From Clostridiaceae bacterium (GTDB lineage: Bacteria; Bacillota; Clostridia; UBA1212; DUPL01), in the NCBI GenBank assembly GCA_012522035.1, contig JAAYLF010000137.1:1-17770 (forward strand): a DNA stretch of 17,770 nucleotides. The letters are read 5' to 3'. The notes under the pieces are model-generated. The model searched no databases and was not told where the DNA came from. It saw only the letters and a list, made by a program, of their open reading frames with translations. The translations under genes and the position numbers were made by a program. Below, one piece after another: positions 1-6,108 of the stretch (position 1 is its first letter; each line of letters opens with the position of its first letter).

Positions 1-1
1 C

Positions 2-58
2 AAAGTGACTCTTGACTTGGCCTCTACCGACCTTTTGAAGTACATATGCTCAAATTAA
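2..58 (+). CDS. Possible 3' end of a gene entering from the left
   Basis: The frame from base 2 is open to a TAA at 56-58 and would end in KVTLDLASTDLLKYICSN. Only 18 residues are visible, so the family cannot be identified. The IS-end-like sequence 35 bases downstream makes a transposase tail possible. An open frame of this length also occurs by chance, so this is a weak call. Confidence 0.2.
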   Translation, partial: KVTLDLASTDLLKYICSN

Positions 59-92
59 ATATGGTTCTTATGCTGTTTTTTCTTATTTTTTT

Positions 93-118
93 GGGGACAT
101 TTTCAAATACGGTTGACA
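93..118. mobile_element. Possible insertion-sequence terminus
   Basis: The sequence runs GGGGACAT, then TTTCAAATAC, then GGTTGACA. Read on the minus strand it begins TGTCAACC and ends GTCCCC. This resembles, from memory, the terminal repeats of IS21-like elements. If correct, the element body lies to the left and the flanking chromosome starts near base 119. The partner terminus lies outside the window, so neither the inverted repeat nor a target duplication can be checked here. Confidence 0.3.
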
Positions 119-198
119 CACCCATTTTTCATTTTTTACGCATTCTATTTTTTAAATATTTGTAACATCTATTAAGTCCAACGCAAACTGGACAAACG

Positions 199-229
199 AA
201 AAAGGGACATGGTCTTTCCCATATCCCTT
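199..229 (-). terminator. Hairpin terminator for the gene remnant at 228-380
   Basis: An 11-bp stem (202-212 with 219-229) closes a six-base loop. The only irregular pair is a G-U wobble when read as minus-strand RNA and a C-A mismatch when read as plus-strand RNA. On the minus strand the stem runs directly into five Ts (complement of 199-203). The stem overlaps the stop codon of the remnant frame. Confidence 0.55.
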
Positions 230-380
230 AAAAAGAAAAAACTCTTCCAGCTGCTTTGCACTTACTTTCTTTCTTATCCAAGGTAACTTCCAAATACTCC
301 TGATCCTTTGCATGATAGAAATAAATTAAATTGTATTTAATTGTATATGGTTGTGTTTTTTTAACAGCAAAAAACTTCCC
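228..380 (-). pseudogene. 5'-truncated coding remnant
   Basis: On the minus strand a 50-codon frame is open from 380 to a TAA at 230-228. It has no in-frame ATG, GTG or TTG and no ribosome site. Its right-hand end lies inside the terminator of the PIG-L gene. The predicted peptide has protein-like composition in its second half (for example FYHAKDQEYLEVTLDKKESK) and stops exactly at a minus-strand hairpin terminator. That pairing is what suggests a real gene end whose 5' part was lost, perhaps during the rearrangement that left the IS-like sequence nearby. I do not recognise the family. The alternative is a chance open frame in AT-rich DNA. Confidence 0.3.
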
Positions 381-402
381 TCACTTGAATGAGGGAAGTT
401 TT
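369..402 (-). terminator. Rho-independent terminator of the PIG-L deacetylase gene
   Basis: A perfect 13-bp stem (371-383 with 390-402) closes a CTTGAA loop. On the minus strand it is followed by six Ts (complement of 369-374). It lies 13 bases past the stop codon at 415. The plus-strand side carries four Ts, so it may act weakly in both directions. Confidence 0.88.
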
Positions 403-414
403 CTATTAACCTTG

Positions 415-1860
415 CTATTTATATTTGCGTTTCAAACTTATCCAAAAGGTGATAACCAGCAATGCCAAAACCACCAATATAACCGCACCGAAAAGAATCA
501 TTTCACCAGCATCATCATTTTTACCATCCTCAGGAGTACGTGTTGGTTCAACCGTATTATCAGGAGTATTGGTATTAGTAACCTCTGGAGTTGGCGTTAT
601 GGTAGGTTCAGGTGTTGTCGGTACAGGAGTATCCTCTGCATGAAGCTCCACATTTTCAAAAAAGTCATTTTTTAGTACATCATCTCCCACTGTGGATCGG
701 TACAAGCCATACTCACACGGACTATACTCCGCTATATCGCTGGCTTTGTTTCTTTCTTTTCCATTGTATACCCCCATGAACCATTTGGTAAACCAGGTCC
801 AGTGCTGTGACTTGTGTTCATTGTATCCAAGTTTGGACACCTCATATGCTGTAAGACCGCCAAACTTGGAAAGAGGCACGTCCCAGTCCATTACAATTTT
901 ATTCTCCTCCCACAGATGAAGATATGTTTTAGGAACATCCCAAAGCCCGTACTTCTCATACGACTCCTTATGATATTCCGGGTCATTGGATAGCTCAAGG
1001 GCTTTCATAAGAGTATATGCGTTTACCATGTGGGCTCCGTGTCCGTACTCTCCGTTTATGTCGTGCCCAACAATGACCTTGGGTTTGAATCTTCTGATAT
1101 TCTCCACCTGGTACCGTGTTACTTCTTCTTCATCGTACAGAGTCAGGGCTCTGTTCAGTATGGTTTCCACATCCTCTCCCTTTTGTCCCAGGGAACCTGC
1201 CAGATCCGGAAAATCGGAAATTACCGGATAGTGCCTTATTCCCACCGCCCAGAGACCATTCAAAAGTTCATGAGGTCTTGACTGCGTATCATTATGGTTG
1301 GTCATATACACAACCTGAACCTTGAGACCTCTTTCCACAGCATAATACGGCAAAACTCCTGCAAAAAACAAATGCTCGTCATCTGCATGGGTGGACATTA
1401 GAAGAAGATCCGCCTTTTCATGGGGCTCATTCCAAACCTGGACCCAACCTGGCAAAACGCCTTCTCCGAAAACATATATTTCACAAATCCTTGCGCTCTC
1501 GGAAAGGGTAATCTTTAATTTCTTTGCATTTTCAACTTCAATAAACTCATGCAAGAATCCTTTTTCTCCATATGTGTTGGTGTTGCCGCCTGACGCAAGC
1601 GTCCATATTGGTGTTTTCTTGTCCCAAATTATGTATATGCCTGCAATTTCTTCTTCGCATTCAATCTCAAACTCGGTTCCGCTTTGATACCATTCAGAAC
1701 CATACTGGCTTCCATCTATAATTACATCAACAGATTGACCACCCGATACCTTAATGTCGCACATTGAGGTAAGGTTTTTGCTCTCAGCTTCCTCACTGTT
1801 TGAGACAATCAAGCACAGCACTGCCATTAAAACAGCCAAAGACAAACAGATACGTTTCAT
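415..1860 (-). CDS. Surface-anchored PIG-L/LmbE-family deacetylase-like protein
   Basis: Predicted zinc-dependent N-deacetylase-type enzyme of 481 residues acting outside the cell; the substrate is unknown. An N-terminal signal peptide (basic MKR, then a hydrophobic run to about residue 20) leads into a beta-rich segment (about 35-135) resembling a discoidin-type carbohydrate-binding fold. The PIG-L domain starts near residue 150. It shows the metal motif HADDE (158-162) and a second ligand motif, GHGAH (273-277). The tail is a Thr/Pro-rich linker (about 411-444), one membrane helix (about 455-474) and a basic KRKYK end. This predicts a protein secreted and held at the outer face of the membrane. 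The start chosen is the second ATG, with GGAGG five bases upstream. An earlier in-frame ATG at 1872 lies on the ribosome site itself. The gene follows the transketolase operon across a terminator and is closed by the 369-402 hairpin. Family membership is firm; the sugar target is a guess. Confidence 0.87.
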   Translation of the reverse strand: MKRICLSLAVLMAVLCLIVSNSEEAESKNLTSMCDIKVSGGQSVDVIIDGSQYGSEWYQSGTEFEIECEEEIAGIYIIWDKKTPIWTLASGGNTNTYGEKGFLHEFIEVENAKKLKITLSESARICEIYVFGEGVLPGWVQVWNEPHEKADLLLMSTHADDEHLFFAGVLPYYAVERGLKVQVVYMTNHNDTQSRPHELLNGLWAVGIRHYPVISDFPDLAGSLGQKGEDVETILNRALTLYDEEEVTRYQVENIRRFKPKVIVGHDINGEYGHGAHMVNAYTLMKALELSNDPEYHKESYEKYGLWDVPKTYLHLWEENKIVMDWDVPLSKFGGLTAYEVSKLGYNEHKSQHWTWFTKWFMGVYNGKERNKASDIAEYSPCEYGLYRSTVGDDVLKNDFFENVELHAEDTPVPTTPEPTITPTPEVTNTNTPDNTVEPTRTPEDGKNDDAGEMILFGAVILVVLALLVITFWISLKRKYK

Positions 1861-1865
1861 TTGAG

Positions 1866-1870
1866 CCTCC
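1866..1870 (-). promoter_or_regulatory. Ribosome binding site that decides the PIG-L start
   Basis: GGAGG on the minus strand lies five bases before ATG 1860. The in-frame ATG at 1872 overlaps this site (ATGGAGG) and has only a T-tract before it, so it is not a credible start. Confidence 0.8.
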
Positions 1871-1872
1871 AT

Positions 1873-1904
1873 AAAAAATAACCGGAGGTTTTATCACTCC
1901 GGTT
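1873..1904 (-). terminator. Terminator after tktC, abutting the next gene's ribosome site
   Basis: An 8-bp stem AACCGGAG/CTCCGGTT (1880-1887 with 1897-1904) is followed on the minus strand by A and six Ts (complement of 1873-1879). It begins eight bases after the tktC stop. Its U-tract ends two bases before the GGAGG of the PIG-L gene, leaving no space for a separate promoter downstream of the hairpin. Confidence 0.85.
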
Positions 1905-1911
1905 TGCTTTG

Positions 1912-2847
1912 TTACTTGTTTTTCATTGCTTCCATGGTCTTCTTTGCGATAGCTTCTGCATTCAGACCATATTTCTCAAGGAGAGCAGCAGGTGTACCAG
2001 ACTTGCCAAACTTGTCTTCAACACCAATTCTCAGAACTTTGCAAGGATAATTCTCTGAAAGCGCCTCGCATACTGCGCTGCCAAGGCCACCAACAATATT
2101 GTGCTCTTCCACAGTTACAATAAATCCGGTTTCCTTTGCAGCTTTGACAAGAATATCCTTGTCTATAGGTTTGATGGTGTGCATGTCAATTACTCTTGCA
2201 TTGATTCCGTTTTCCTCAAGAATCTTTGCCGCCGCCAAGGATTCCTGAACCATGAGTCCTGTTGCCACCAAAGTTACGTCGTTTCCTTCCCTAACTTCAA
2301 TGCCTTTGCCAATTTCAAACTCAAAATTGTCAGGATCATGAACTGCTTCTACTGCAAGTCTTCCAAGCCTGATGTATACAGGGCCGTCGTGATCAATCGC
2401 AGCCTTGATTGCACGATTTGTTTCTATCTCATCACATGGGCTGAGAACCACCATGTTAGGAAGTGATCTCATTACTCCCAAGTCTTCTACACACTGATGG
2501 GACGCTCCGTCCTCTCCGACAGTAAGACCTGCATGGGTTGCTGCCACCTTTACATTCAGTTTTGGATAGCAGATGGAGTTTCTAATCTGCTCGCATGCTC
2601 TTTCGGATGCAAAAATTGCAAAGGTGCTGGCAAAAACTATTTTGCCTGTAGTTGCAAGACCTGCTGCAACGCACATAAGGTTGCCTTCTGCAATTCCCAT
2701 GTTGAAATGTCTTTCAGGATAAACCTGCTTGAATGTATCTGTTTCGGTTGACTTTGAAAGGTCGGCATCAAGAACAATAATTCTCTCATCCGCACCGTAC
2801 TGAGCCAACGCCTTGCCATATGCTTCTCTAGTTGCTACTTTTGCCAT
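1912..2847 (-). CDS. tktC: Transketolase, C-terminal subunit
   Basis: Second half of a split transketolase, 311 residues. It carries the pyrimidine-binding and C-terminal domains, which pair with the N-terminal subunit to move two-carbon ketol units in the non-oxidative pentose phosphate pathway, in the cytoplasm. Visible hallmarks are NMGIAEGN with the Glu (residue 54) that activates the thiamine cofactor, FASTFAIFASERACEQIRNS lining the pyrimidine pocket, and HAGLTVGEDGASHQ of the sugar-phosphate site. The length is typical of stand-alone C-terminal subunits. The ATG at 2847 is preceded by GGAGG, which lies within the last codons of tktN. The gap between the two genes is four bases, implying coupled translation and balanced subunits. 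DXP synthase is excluded because that enzyme is a single longer chain. Confidence 0.95.
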   Translation of the reverse strand: MAKVATREAYGKALAQYGADERIIVLDADLSKSTETDTFKQVYPERHFNMGIAEGNLMCVAAGLATTGKIVFASTFAIFASERACEQIRNSICYPKLNVKVAATHAGLTVGEDGASHQCVEDLGVMRSLPNMVVLSPCDEIETNRAIKAAIDHDGPVYIRLGRLAVEAVHDPDNFEFEIGKGIEVREGNDVTLVATGLMVQESLAAAKILEENGINARVIDMHTIKPIDKDILVKAAKETGFIVTVEEHNIVGGLGSAVCEALSENYPCKVLRIGVEDKFGKSGTPAALLEKYGLNAEAIAKKTMEAMKNK

Positions 2848-2851
2848 ATTC

Positions 2852-3697
2852 TTAAGCCTCCAATCCTGCCAGGTATTCGTCCAATTCAGCTATAGCCTTG
2901 TCTCTCTGCTCCTGATTAGGCGCAGTTCCATGCCAGCCGTAGTTGTTCTCCATAAAAGAAACACCCTTGCCTTTTATGCAGTGGCATACGCACATTGTAG
3001 GTTGTCCTTTTACCGTCTTTGCCTTTTCTATAGCTGCCTTGATTTCAGCGTGGTCATGGCCGTCTTTTACTACAATAACATTCCAGCCAAACGCCTTGAA
3101 CTTGTCAGCTATAGGTTCAGGATTCATCACATCTGTAATATTTCCATCTATCTGCAGACCGTTGTAATCAACAAAAGCGGTCAAATTGTCGAGTTTGTAA
3201 TGAGCTGCAGCCATGGCTGCTTCCCAAACTTGTCCTTCCTGAAGTTCGCCGTCACCCAGTATTGAGTAGACCCTGTAATCCTTGTTGTCAATTTTGCCTG
3301 CCAGCGCCATTCCTACTGCAGTTGAAATGCCCTGTCCAAGAGAACCTGTTGACATGTCAACACCTGGAACATAGCTCATGCTTGGGTGGCCTTCTAGATA
3401 ACTGTCAATTCTACGGAAAGTCTTCAAATCCTCTTCAGGGAAGAATCCTTTCAATGCCAGTGTTGCGTATAGTGCAGGTGCACAGTGACCTTTTGACAAA
3501 ACAAAACGATCCCTGTCCGCCCATTTAGGATCTTTTGGATTGACCCTCATTTCATCAAAATACAATACAGTCAATATATCGGTACATGATAATGAACCAC
3601 CTGGATGACCTGACTTTGCAGAAAACACTTGCTCAATAATATGTTTTCTGATTCTGGTCGCTATCTTTTTTAGTTCCAGCGCTTTTTGCTTGTCCAT
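2852..3697 (-). CDS. tktN: Transketolase, N-terminal subunit
   Basis: First half of the two-subunit transketolase, 281 residues, binding the thiamine diphosphate pyrophosphate and Mg2+. The cofactor motif begins GDGE at residues 148-151 and ends at the Asn of DYNG (179). SKGHCAPALYA and GSLGQGIS are further family signatures. Start ATG 3697 has AGGAG eight bases upstream. The gene lies 25 bases after the rpiB stop and four bases before tktC, so the three form one transcription unit for pentose-phosphate interconversion. Splitting transketolase into two adjacent genes is common in clostridia and archaea. Nothing looks damaged. Confidence 0.95.
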   Translation of the reverse strand: MDKQKALELKKIATRIRKHIIEQVFSAKSGHPGGSLSCTDILTVLYFDEMRVNPKDPKWADRDRFVLSKGHCAPALYATLALKGFFPEEDLKTFRRIDSYLEGHPSMSYVPGVDMSTGSLGQGISTAVGMALAGKIDNKDYRVYSILGDGELQEGQVWEAAMAAAHYKLDNLTAFVDYNGLQIDGNITDVMNPEPIADKFKAFGWNVIVVKDGHDHAEIKAAIEKAKTVKGQPTMCVCHCIKGKGVSFMENNYGWHGTAPNQEQRDKAIAELDEYLAGLEA

Positions 3698-3722
3698 ATA
3701 CTACACTCCTTCATTCAATAAT

Positions 3723-4169
3723 TTATTTCATATATTTCTCTTCTATATCGGAAATCATGCCAACTCTTCTTGCATGACGTCCTCCCTCATATTCAGCATT
3801 AAACCACTCGTCAACAATCATTTTTGCGAGTTCGGACCCAACAACTCTTGCTCCAAGGCAGAGAATATTTGAATTGTTATGCATCTTCGAAAGTTTTGCA
3901 GAGAAAGGCTCTGAACAGCAGCAAGCCCTTATCCCCTTTACTTTGTTTGCTGCAATGGATACTCCAACTCCGGTTCCGCAAATCAGAATTCCCGCTTCGC
4001 ACTCACCAGAGGCAACACTCTTTGCCAACTCCTCCGCAATCAAGGGATAGTCGCTGGCGCTTCTTGATTGTGTTCCAAAATCTTTTACCTCAACACCCTT
4101 TTCCTCCAGGTGCTTTTTTAAAATCTCTTTCAAATCAACCCCGGTATGGTCGTTCCCTATAGCGTACAC
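3723..4169 (-). CDS. rpiB: Ribose-5-phosphate isomerase B (RpiB/LacAB family)
   Basis: Predicted cytoplasmic isomerase interconverting ribose 5-phosphate and ribulose 5-phosphate, 148 residues, the usual RpiB length. Motifs are AIGNDHTG at the N-terminus, ICGTGVG with the catalytic-base Cys (residue 64), and HNNSNILCLGAR with the ring-opening His (97). I place the start at GTG 4169, eight bases after GGAGG. This gives MYAIGNDHTG, matching the normal RpiB N-terminus. The longer frame to GTG 4178 would put the start codon on the ribosome site. TTG 4172 is possible but only five bases from it. It is the first gene of the rpiB-tktN-tktC operon, whose two activities are consecutive pentose-phosphate steps. 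Related allose-phosphate or galactose-6-phosphate isomerases look similar, but the transketolase context favours RpiB. Confidence 0.9.
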   Translation of the reverse strand: MYAIGNDHTGVDLKEILKKHLEEKGVEVKDFGTQSRSASDYPLIAEELAKSVASGECEAGILICGTGVGVSIAANKVKGIRACCCSEPFSAKLSKMHNNSNILCLGARVVGSELAKMIVDEWFNAEYEGGRHARRVGMISDIEEKYMK

Positions 4170-4177
4170 CAAACACA

Positions 4178-4182
4178 CCTCC
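4178..4182 (-). promoter_or_regulatory. Ribosome binding site that decides the rpiB start
   Basis: TTAAGGAGG on the minus strand, with GGAGG at 4182-4178. GTG 4178 overlaps it. GTG 4169 lies at the normal eight-base spacing. Confidence 0.7.
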
Positions 4183-4230
4183 TTAAACTAATTCAACAGG
4201 CATTTAGTCCAAAAACCATGCCAGTTAAAA

Positions 4231-4236
4231 ATTATA
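4231..4236 (-). promoter_or_regulatory. Candidate -10 element for the rpiB-tkt operon
   Basis: A perfect TATAAT on the minus strand lies about 50 bases before the rpiB ribosome site. The hexamer at the 17-base spacing (TGGATT) matches the -35 consensus poorly, so the promoter may need an activator. Confidence 0.45.
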
Positions 4237-4259
4237 CACTTTATTTAACTAAAAATCCA

Positions 4260-4300
4260 GTGTTAAATCCAAATCATGTAACACCAATATATTTTAACAC
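4260..4300. repeat. Three GTGTTA-type half-sites upstream of rpiB
   Basis: GTGTTA at 4260-4265 and its inverse TAACAC at 4279-4284 form an inverted repeat with a 13-base spacer. A second TAACAC follows at 4295-4300. They lie 24-69 bases upstream of the rpiB -10 element, a suitable position for a regulator. Low-complexity AT-rich DNA makes chance possible. Confidence 0.3.
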
Positions 4301-4321
4301 ATCCTGGCGCTTTTGGGAAAT

Positions 4322-4352
4322 AAAAAAAGAAGGGAGGCGATCCCCTTCTTTT
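4322..4352 (-). terminator. Rho-independent terminator of ohr
   Basis: A perfect 10-bp stem AAAAGAAGGG/CCCTTCTTTT (4325-4334 with 4343-4352) is followed on the minus strand by an uninterrupted T-tract (complement of 4322-4328). It lies 34 bases past the ohr stop. Confidence 0.88.
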
Positions 4353-4386
4353 ATATTAAAGCTCTTCCATATCAATATATCTATGA

Positions 4387-4806
4387 CTAAACAACTTCAA
4401 GCGTCACTTCAACATTGCCCCTTGTTGCCTTTGAGTACGGGCAAACCTCATGAGCTAGTTTTACATATTTCTCAGCTTCCTCTTTGCTGATACCTTTGAC
4501 GCTGGCCTGCATGTGCACGCCAATCTTGAAGCCGTTATCCTCAGGATCTTCCAAAAGTGAAACGGATGCAGTCACCTGTGTTGACTCAAACCTTACCCTG
4601 TTCTTTCTAAGAACCAGTTCCAAAGCTCCGTTGAAGCAGGAACTGTAGCCTGCTGCAAATAGCTGTTCCGGATTTGTCGCATCAGGATCCTTGCCACCCA
4701 TCTCAACCGGCATGGCAACATTTACTTCGAATTTGCCGTCCGTAGAATAGGCCTTTCCGCTTCTGCCACCTGTATTCGTAACAACTGCAGTATATAATAC
4801 TTTCAT
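4387..4806 (-). CDS. ohr: Organic hydroperoxide resistance protein, Ohr/OsmC family
   Basis: Thiol peroxidase that reduces organic (lipid) hydroperoxides in the cytoplasm, 139 residues, normal Ohr length. The two redox cysteines sit in YSSCFNG (Cys57) and VCPYSKATRGN (Cys122). The Arg of GGRSGK (15) and the signature ATNPEQLFAAGYSS favour Ohr over OsmC. The frame extends further upstream, but ATG 4806 has GGAGGAG just before it and gives the standard N-terminus MKVLYTAVV. It is closed by the 4322-4352 terminator. A palindrome 27-46 bases upstream of the start is a candidate operator. No ohrR gene is present in the window. In an anaerobe its likely job is surviving brief oxygen exposure. Confidence 0.93.
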   Translation of the reverse strand: MKVLYTAVVTNTGGRSGKAYSTDGKFEVNVAMPVEMGGKDPDATNPEQLFAAGYSSCFNGALELVLRKNRVRFESTQVTASVSLLEDPEDNGFKIGVHMQASVKGISKEEAEKYVKLAHEVCPYSKATRGNVEVTLEVV

Positions 4807-4832
4807 GTCGTTCTCCTCCTTTTTCATGCTAT

Positions 4833-4852
4833 AATCTATTAGACCATAGATT
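4833..4852. promoter_or_regulatory. Perfect palindrome upstream of ohr, possible operator
   Basis: AATCTAT (4833-4839) and ATAGATT (4846-4852) are perfect 7-base arms around a six-base spacer. ohr genes are classically repressed by the MarR-type sensor OhrR at AT-rich palindromes. This one does not match the Bacillus OhrR box, so assignment to OhrR is an inference from position. Confidence 0.4.
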
Positions 4853-4887
4853 TCTGAAAAATTAGGATTATCTAACAAAATTTTTAT

Positions 4888-5637
4888 TTACAAATTCATT
4901 ATTATCACAACCACCAAATAATACACAATCAAGAACAGACTTGAGGCAATCAAGAATTTTGGCAGTTTTTTGCTCTCCACAGTCCTACAAAATGCGAGCG
5001 TAAAGAAAAGATTAATCAGCAATATGCCCAAAATACTTAATTTTGATATCAACCCCGCCATGTCATAAGACAAGGTCATGCCAGTTATTATTGAAGGAAA
5101 ACTGGCAAGAAACAGACAGACATAAAAGAGATGCGCAAGATGGAAAAGGACGAGATGTCTGTACTTGAAACCAGGGATGCATTTCCTTAACACAAAAAAG
5201 CTTCCTGCATGCAGGCTAAAAAAGCCAAAAGCGGCAAGACCAAGCAGTATGCGAAAATCAATTTCTTCATTTTGCTCCAGAAGCCCAAGGTCCCACAATA
5301 CATCCTTTCTAATGCTTGAAGGAAGATACCATGTAATATCCTTTGCAAAATCAAGGTCAACATCATCCCTCAAGGTTAGTTTTTGGGTTTCCACCCTCTC
5401 AAGTGTCCTTCCACCATCAAGATAGCAGGAAACAGCGTCTACAGGCACCAAAATTTCCTTGTCCCCAAGTTCTACCTCGAAACTTTCTTCAATGTCTATT
5501 GTCAGTACGATTTCATCAGGTGAAGGAAAAGTTGATCGGACCTCCTTTTTCCCTTCTGAATCCACCACCTTCTTTATTCTGTCAATCATCGATATGTAAA
5601 TCTCATGCAGTTTGAGATCTTCAATATCAAAAGGCAA
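4888..5637 (-). CDS. Unknown protein: soluble N-terminal domain plus four membrane helices
   Basis: I do not recognise this 249-residue protein. Residues 1-125 are hydrophilic and acidic with alternating beta-like segments. About 130-151, 162-184, 193-217 and 228-249 are hydrophobic and look like four transmembrane helices ending at the C-terminus. There is no signal peptide, so the first half probably lies on the cytoplasmic face, though the opposite topology cannot be excluded. The reading frame begins at TTG 5637, just past the lipoprotein stop at 5641, with only a weak GGGTG before it. No better-supported start is visible until the Met at residue 17, which also lacks a ribosome site. Its position immediately behind the lipoprotein gene implies co-transcription and perhaps a joint envelope role. 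No catalytic motif is visible. Confidence 0.65.
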   Translation of the reverse strand: MPFDIEDLKLHEIYISMIDRIKKVVDSEGKKEVRSTFPSPDEIVLTIDIEESFEVELGDKEILVPVDAVSCYLDGGRTLERVETQKLTLRDDVDLDFAKDITWYLPSSIRKDVLWDLGLLEQNEEIDFRILLGLAAFGFFSLHAGSFFVLRKCIPGFKYRHLVLFHLAHLFYVCLFLASFPSIITGMTLSYDMAGLISKLSILGILLINLFFTLAFCRTVESKKLPKFLIASSLFLIVYYLVVVIIMNL

Positions 5638-5640
5638 GGA

Positions 5641-5937
5641 TTACACCCGGTTGCCTCTTTCATCATATTTATACATGGTACCATCGTAGTAAAAGAACTT
5701 TTCCTTTTCAGTGATATCTTTATATAGAACAAGATTATCAAGCCGGAATATCTCAATATATTGCTCGTCATTTCCAAAGCATAAATAATACCGGCTGCTT
5801 TCCTTGTTCTGTTCCAGTTCTTTTAATATGACACTTTCAGCTTTCACTACTTCTTTTCCTGTAAGTTTAAGCTCTCTGCCACACCCGGATAGATATAACG
5901 AAACAAGTGCAAATAGGATTATACAAATCTTTTTCAT
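5641..5937 (-). CDS. Small putative lipoprotein
   Basis: A 98-residue secreted lipoprotein of unknown function. The N-terminus MKKICIILFALVSLYLSGCG has a basic start, a hydrophobic core and a lipobox LSGC, so Cys18 should be acylated and the protein tethered to the outer face of the membrane. The remaining 80 residues are charged, with a repetitive aromatic end (KFFYYDGTMYKYDERGNRV). The start is ATG 5937 with a GAGGGAG ribosome site. The frame could be extended to 5994, but that would place codons inside the -10 and -35 elements of the gene's own promoter. It is the first gene of a two-gene unit with the membrane protein that follows four bases later. Confidence 0.8.
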   Translation of the reverse strand: MKKICIILFALVSLYLSGCGRELKLTGKEVVKAESVILKELEQNKESSRYYLCFGNDEQYIEIFRLDNLVLYKDITEKEKFFYYDGTMYKYDERGNRV

Positions 5938-5965
5938 AATACTCCCTCGTTCTTCAACTAAATAC

Positions 5966-5994
5966 ATTATATACTTTAATACATTATTAGTCAA
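5966..5994 (-). promoter_or_regulatory. Sigma-A-type promoter of the lipoprotein gene
   Basis: Minus strand: -35 TTGACT (5994-5989), a 17-base spacer, and a perfect -10 TATAAT (5971-5966). The transcript would start near 5959, about 20 bases before the ATG. Confidence 0.82.
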
Positions 5995-6047
5995 CCGAAT
6001 ATTGAGGAATTAGAAATCGTCTTATATGGTTCCCAAGAATACCAATA

Positions 6048-6076
6048 TTGCTTTCCTTTTTCTTTGATGATAAAAT
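6048..6076 (+). promoter_or_regulatory. Sigma-A-type promoter of the MFS transporter gene
   Basis: -35 TTGCTT (6048-6053), a 17-base spacer, and -10 TAAAAT (6071-6076). It is back to back with the lipoprotein promoter, with 53 bases between the two -35 elements. Confidence 0.7.
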
Positions 6077-6108
6077 ATGCTCAAAATATTGCATAAGGAT
6101 GTATTTGA

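Noticed and set aside
331..675. A 114-codon plus-strand frame opposite the 3' end of the PIG-L gene
   Set aside because: It begins in a terminator region without a ribosome site and lies antisense to a well-supported Thr/Pro-rich coding region; its translation resembles no protein.
2813..3265. A 150-codon plus-strand frame opposite tktN
   Set aside because: It is antisense to the conserved transketolase cofactor domain and has no ribosome site or recognisable sequence.
4807..4878. Longer N-terminus for Ohr (24 extra residues)
   Set aside because: It lacks a ribosome site, would run through the palindrome, and gives a non-standard N-terminus; ATG 4806 has GGAGGAG and matches the family.
4807..4887. 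A sigma-A promoter for ohr
   Set aside because: TATAGC- and TTGTTA-like hexamers are present, but no pair has acceptable spacing, so I did not annotate one.
5938..5994. Longer N-terminus for the lipoprotein
   Set aside because: It overlaps the -35 and -10 elements and would bury the signal peptide; ATG 5937 has a ribosome site and an N-terminal lipobox.
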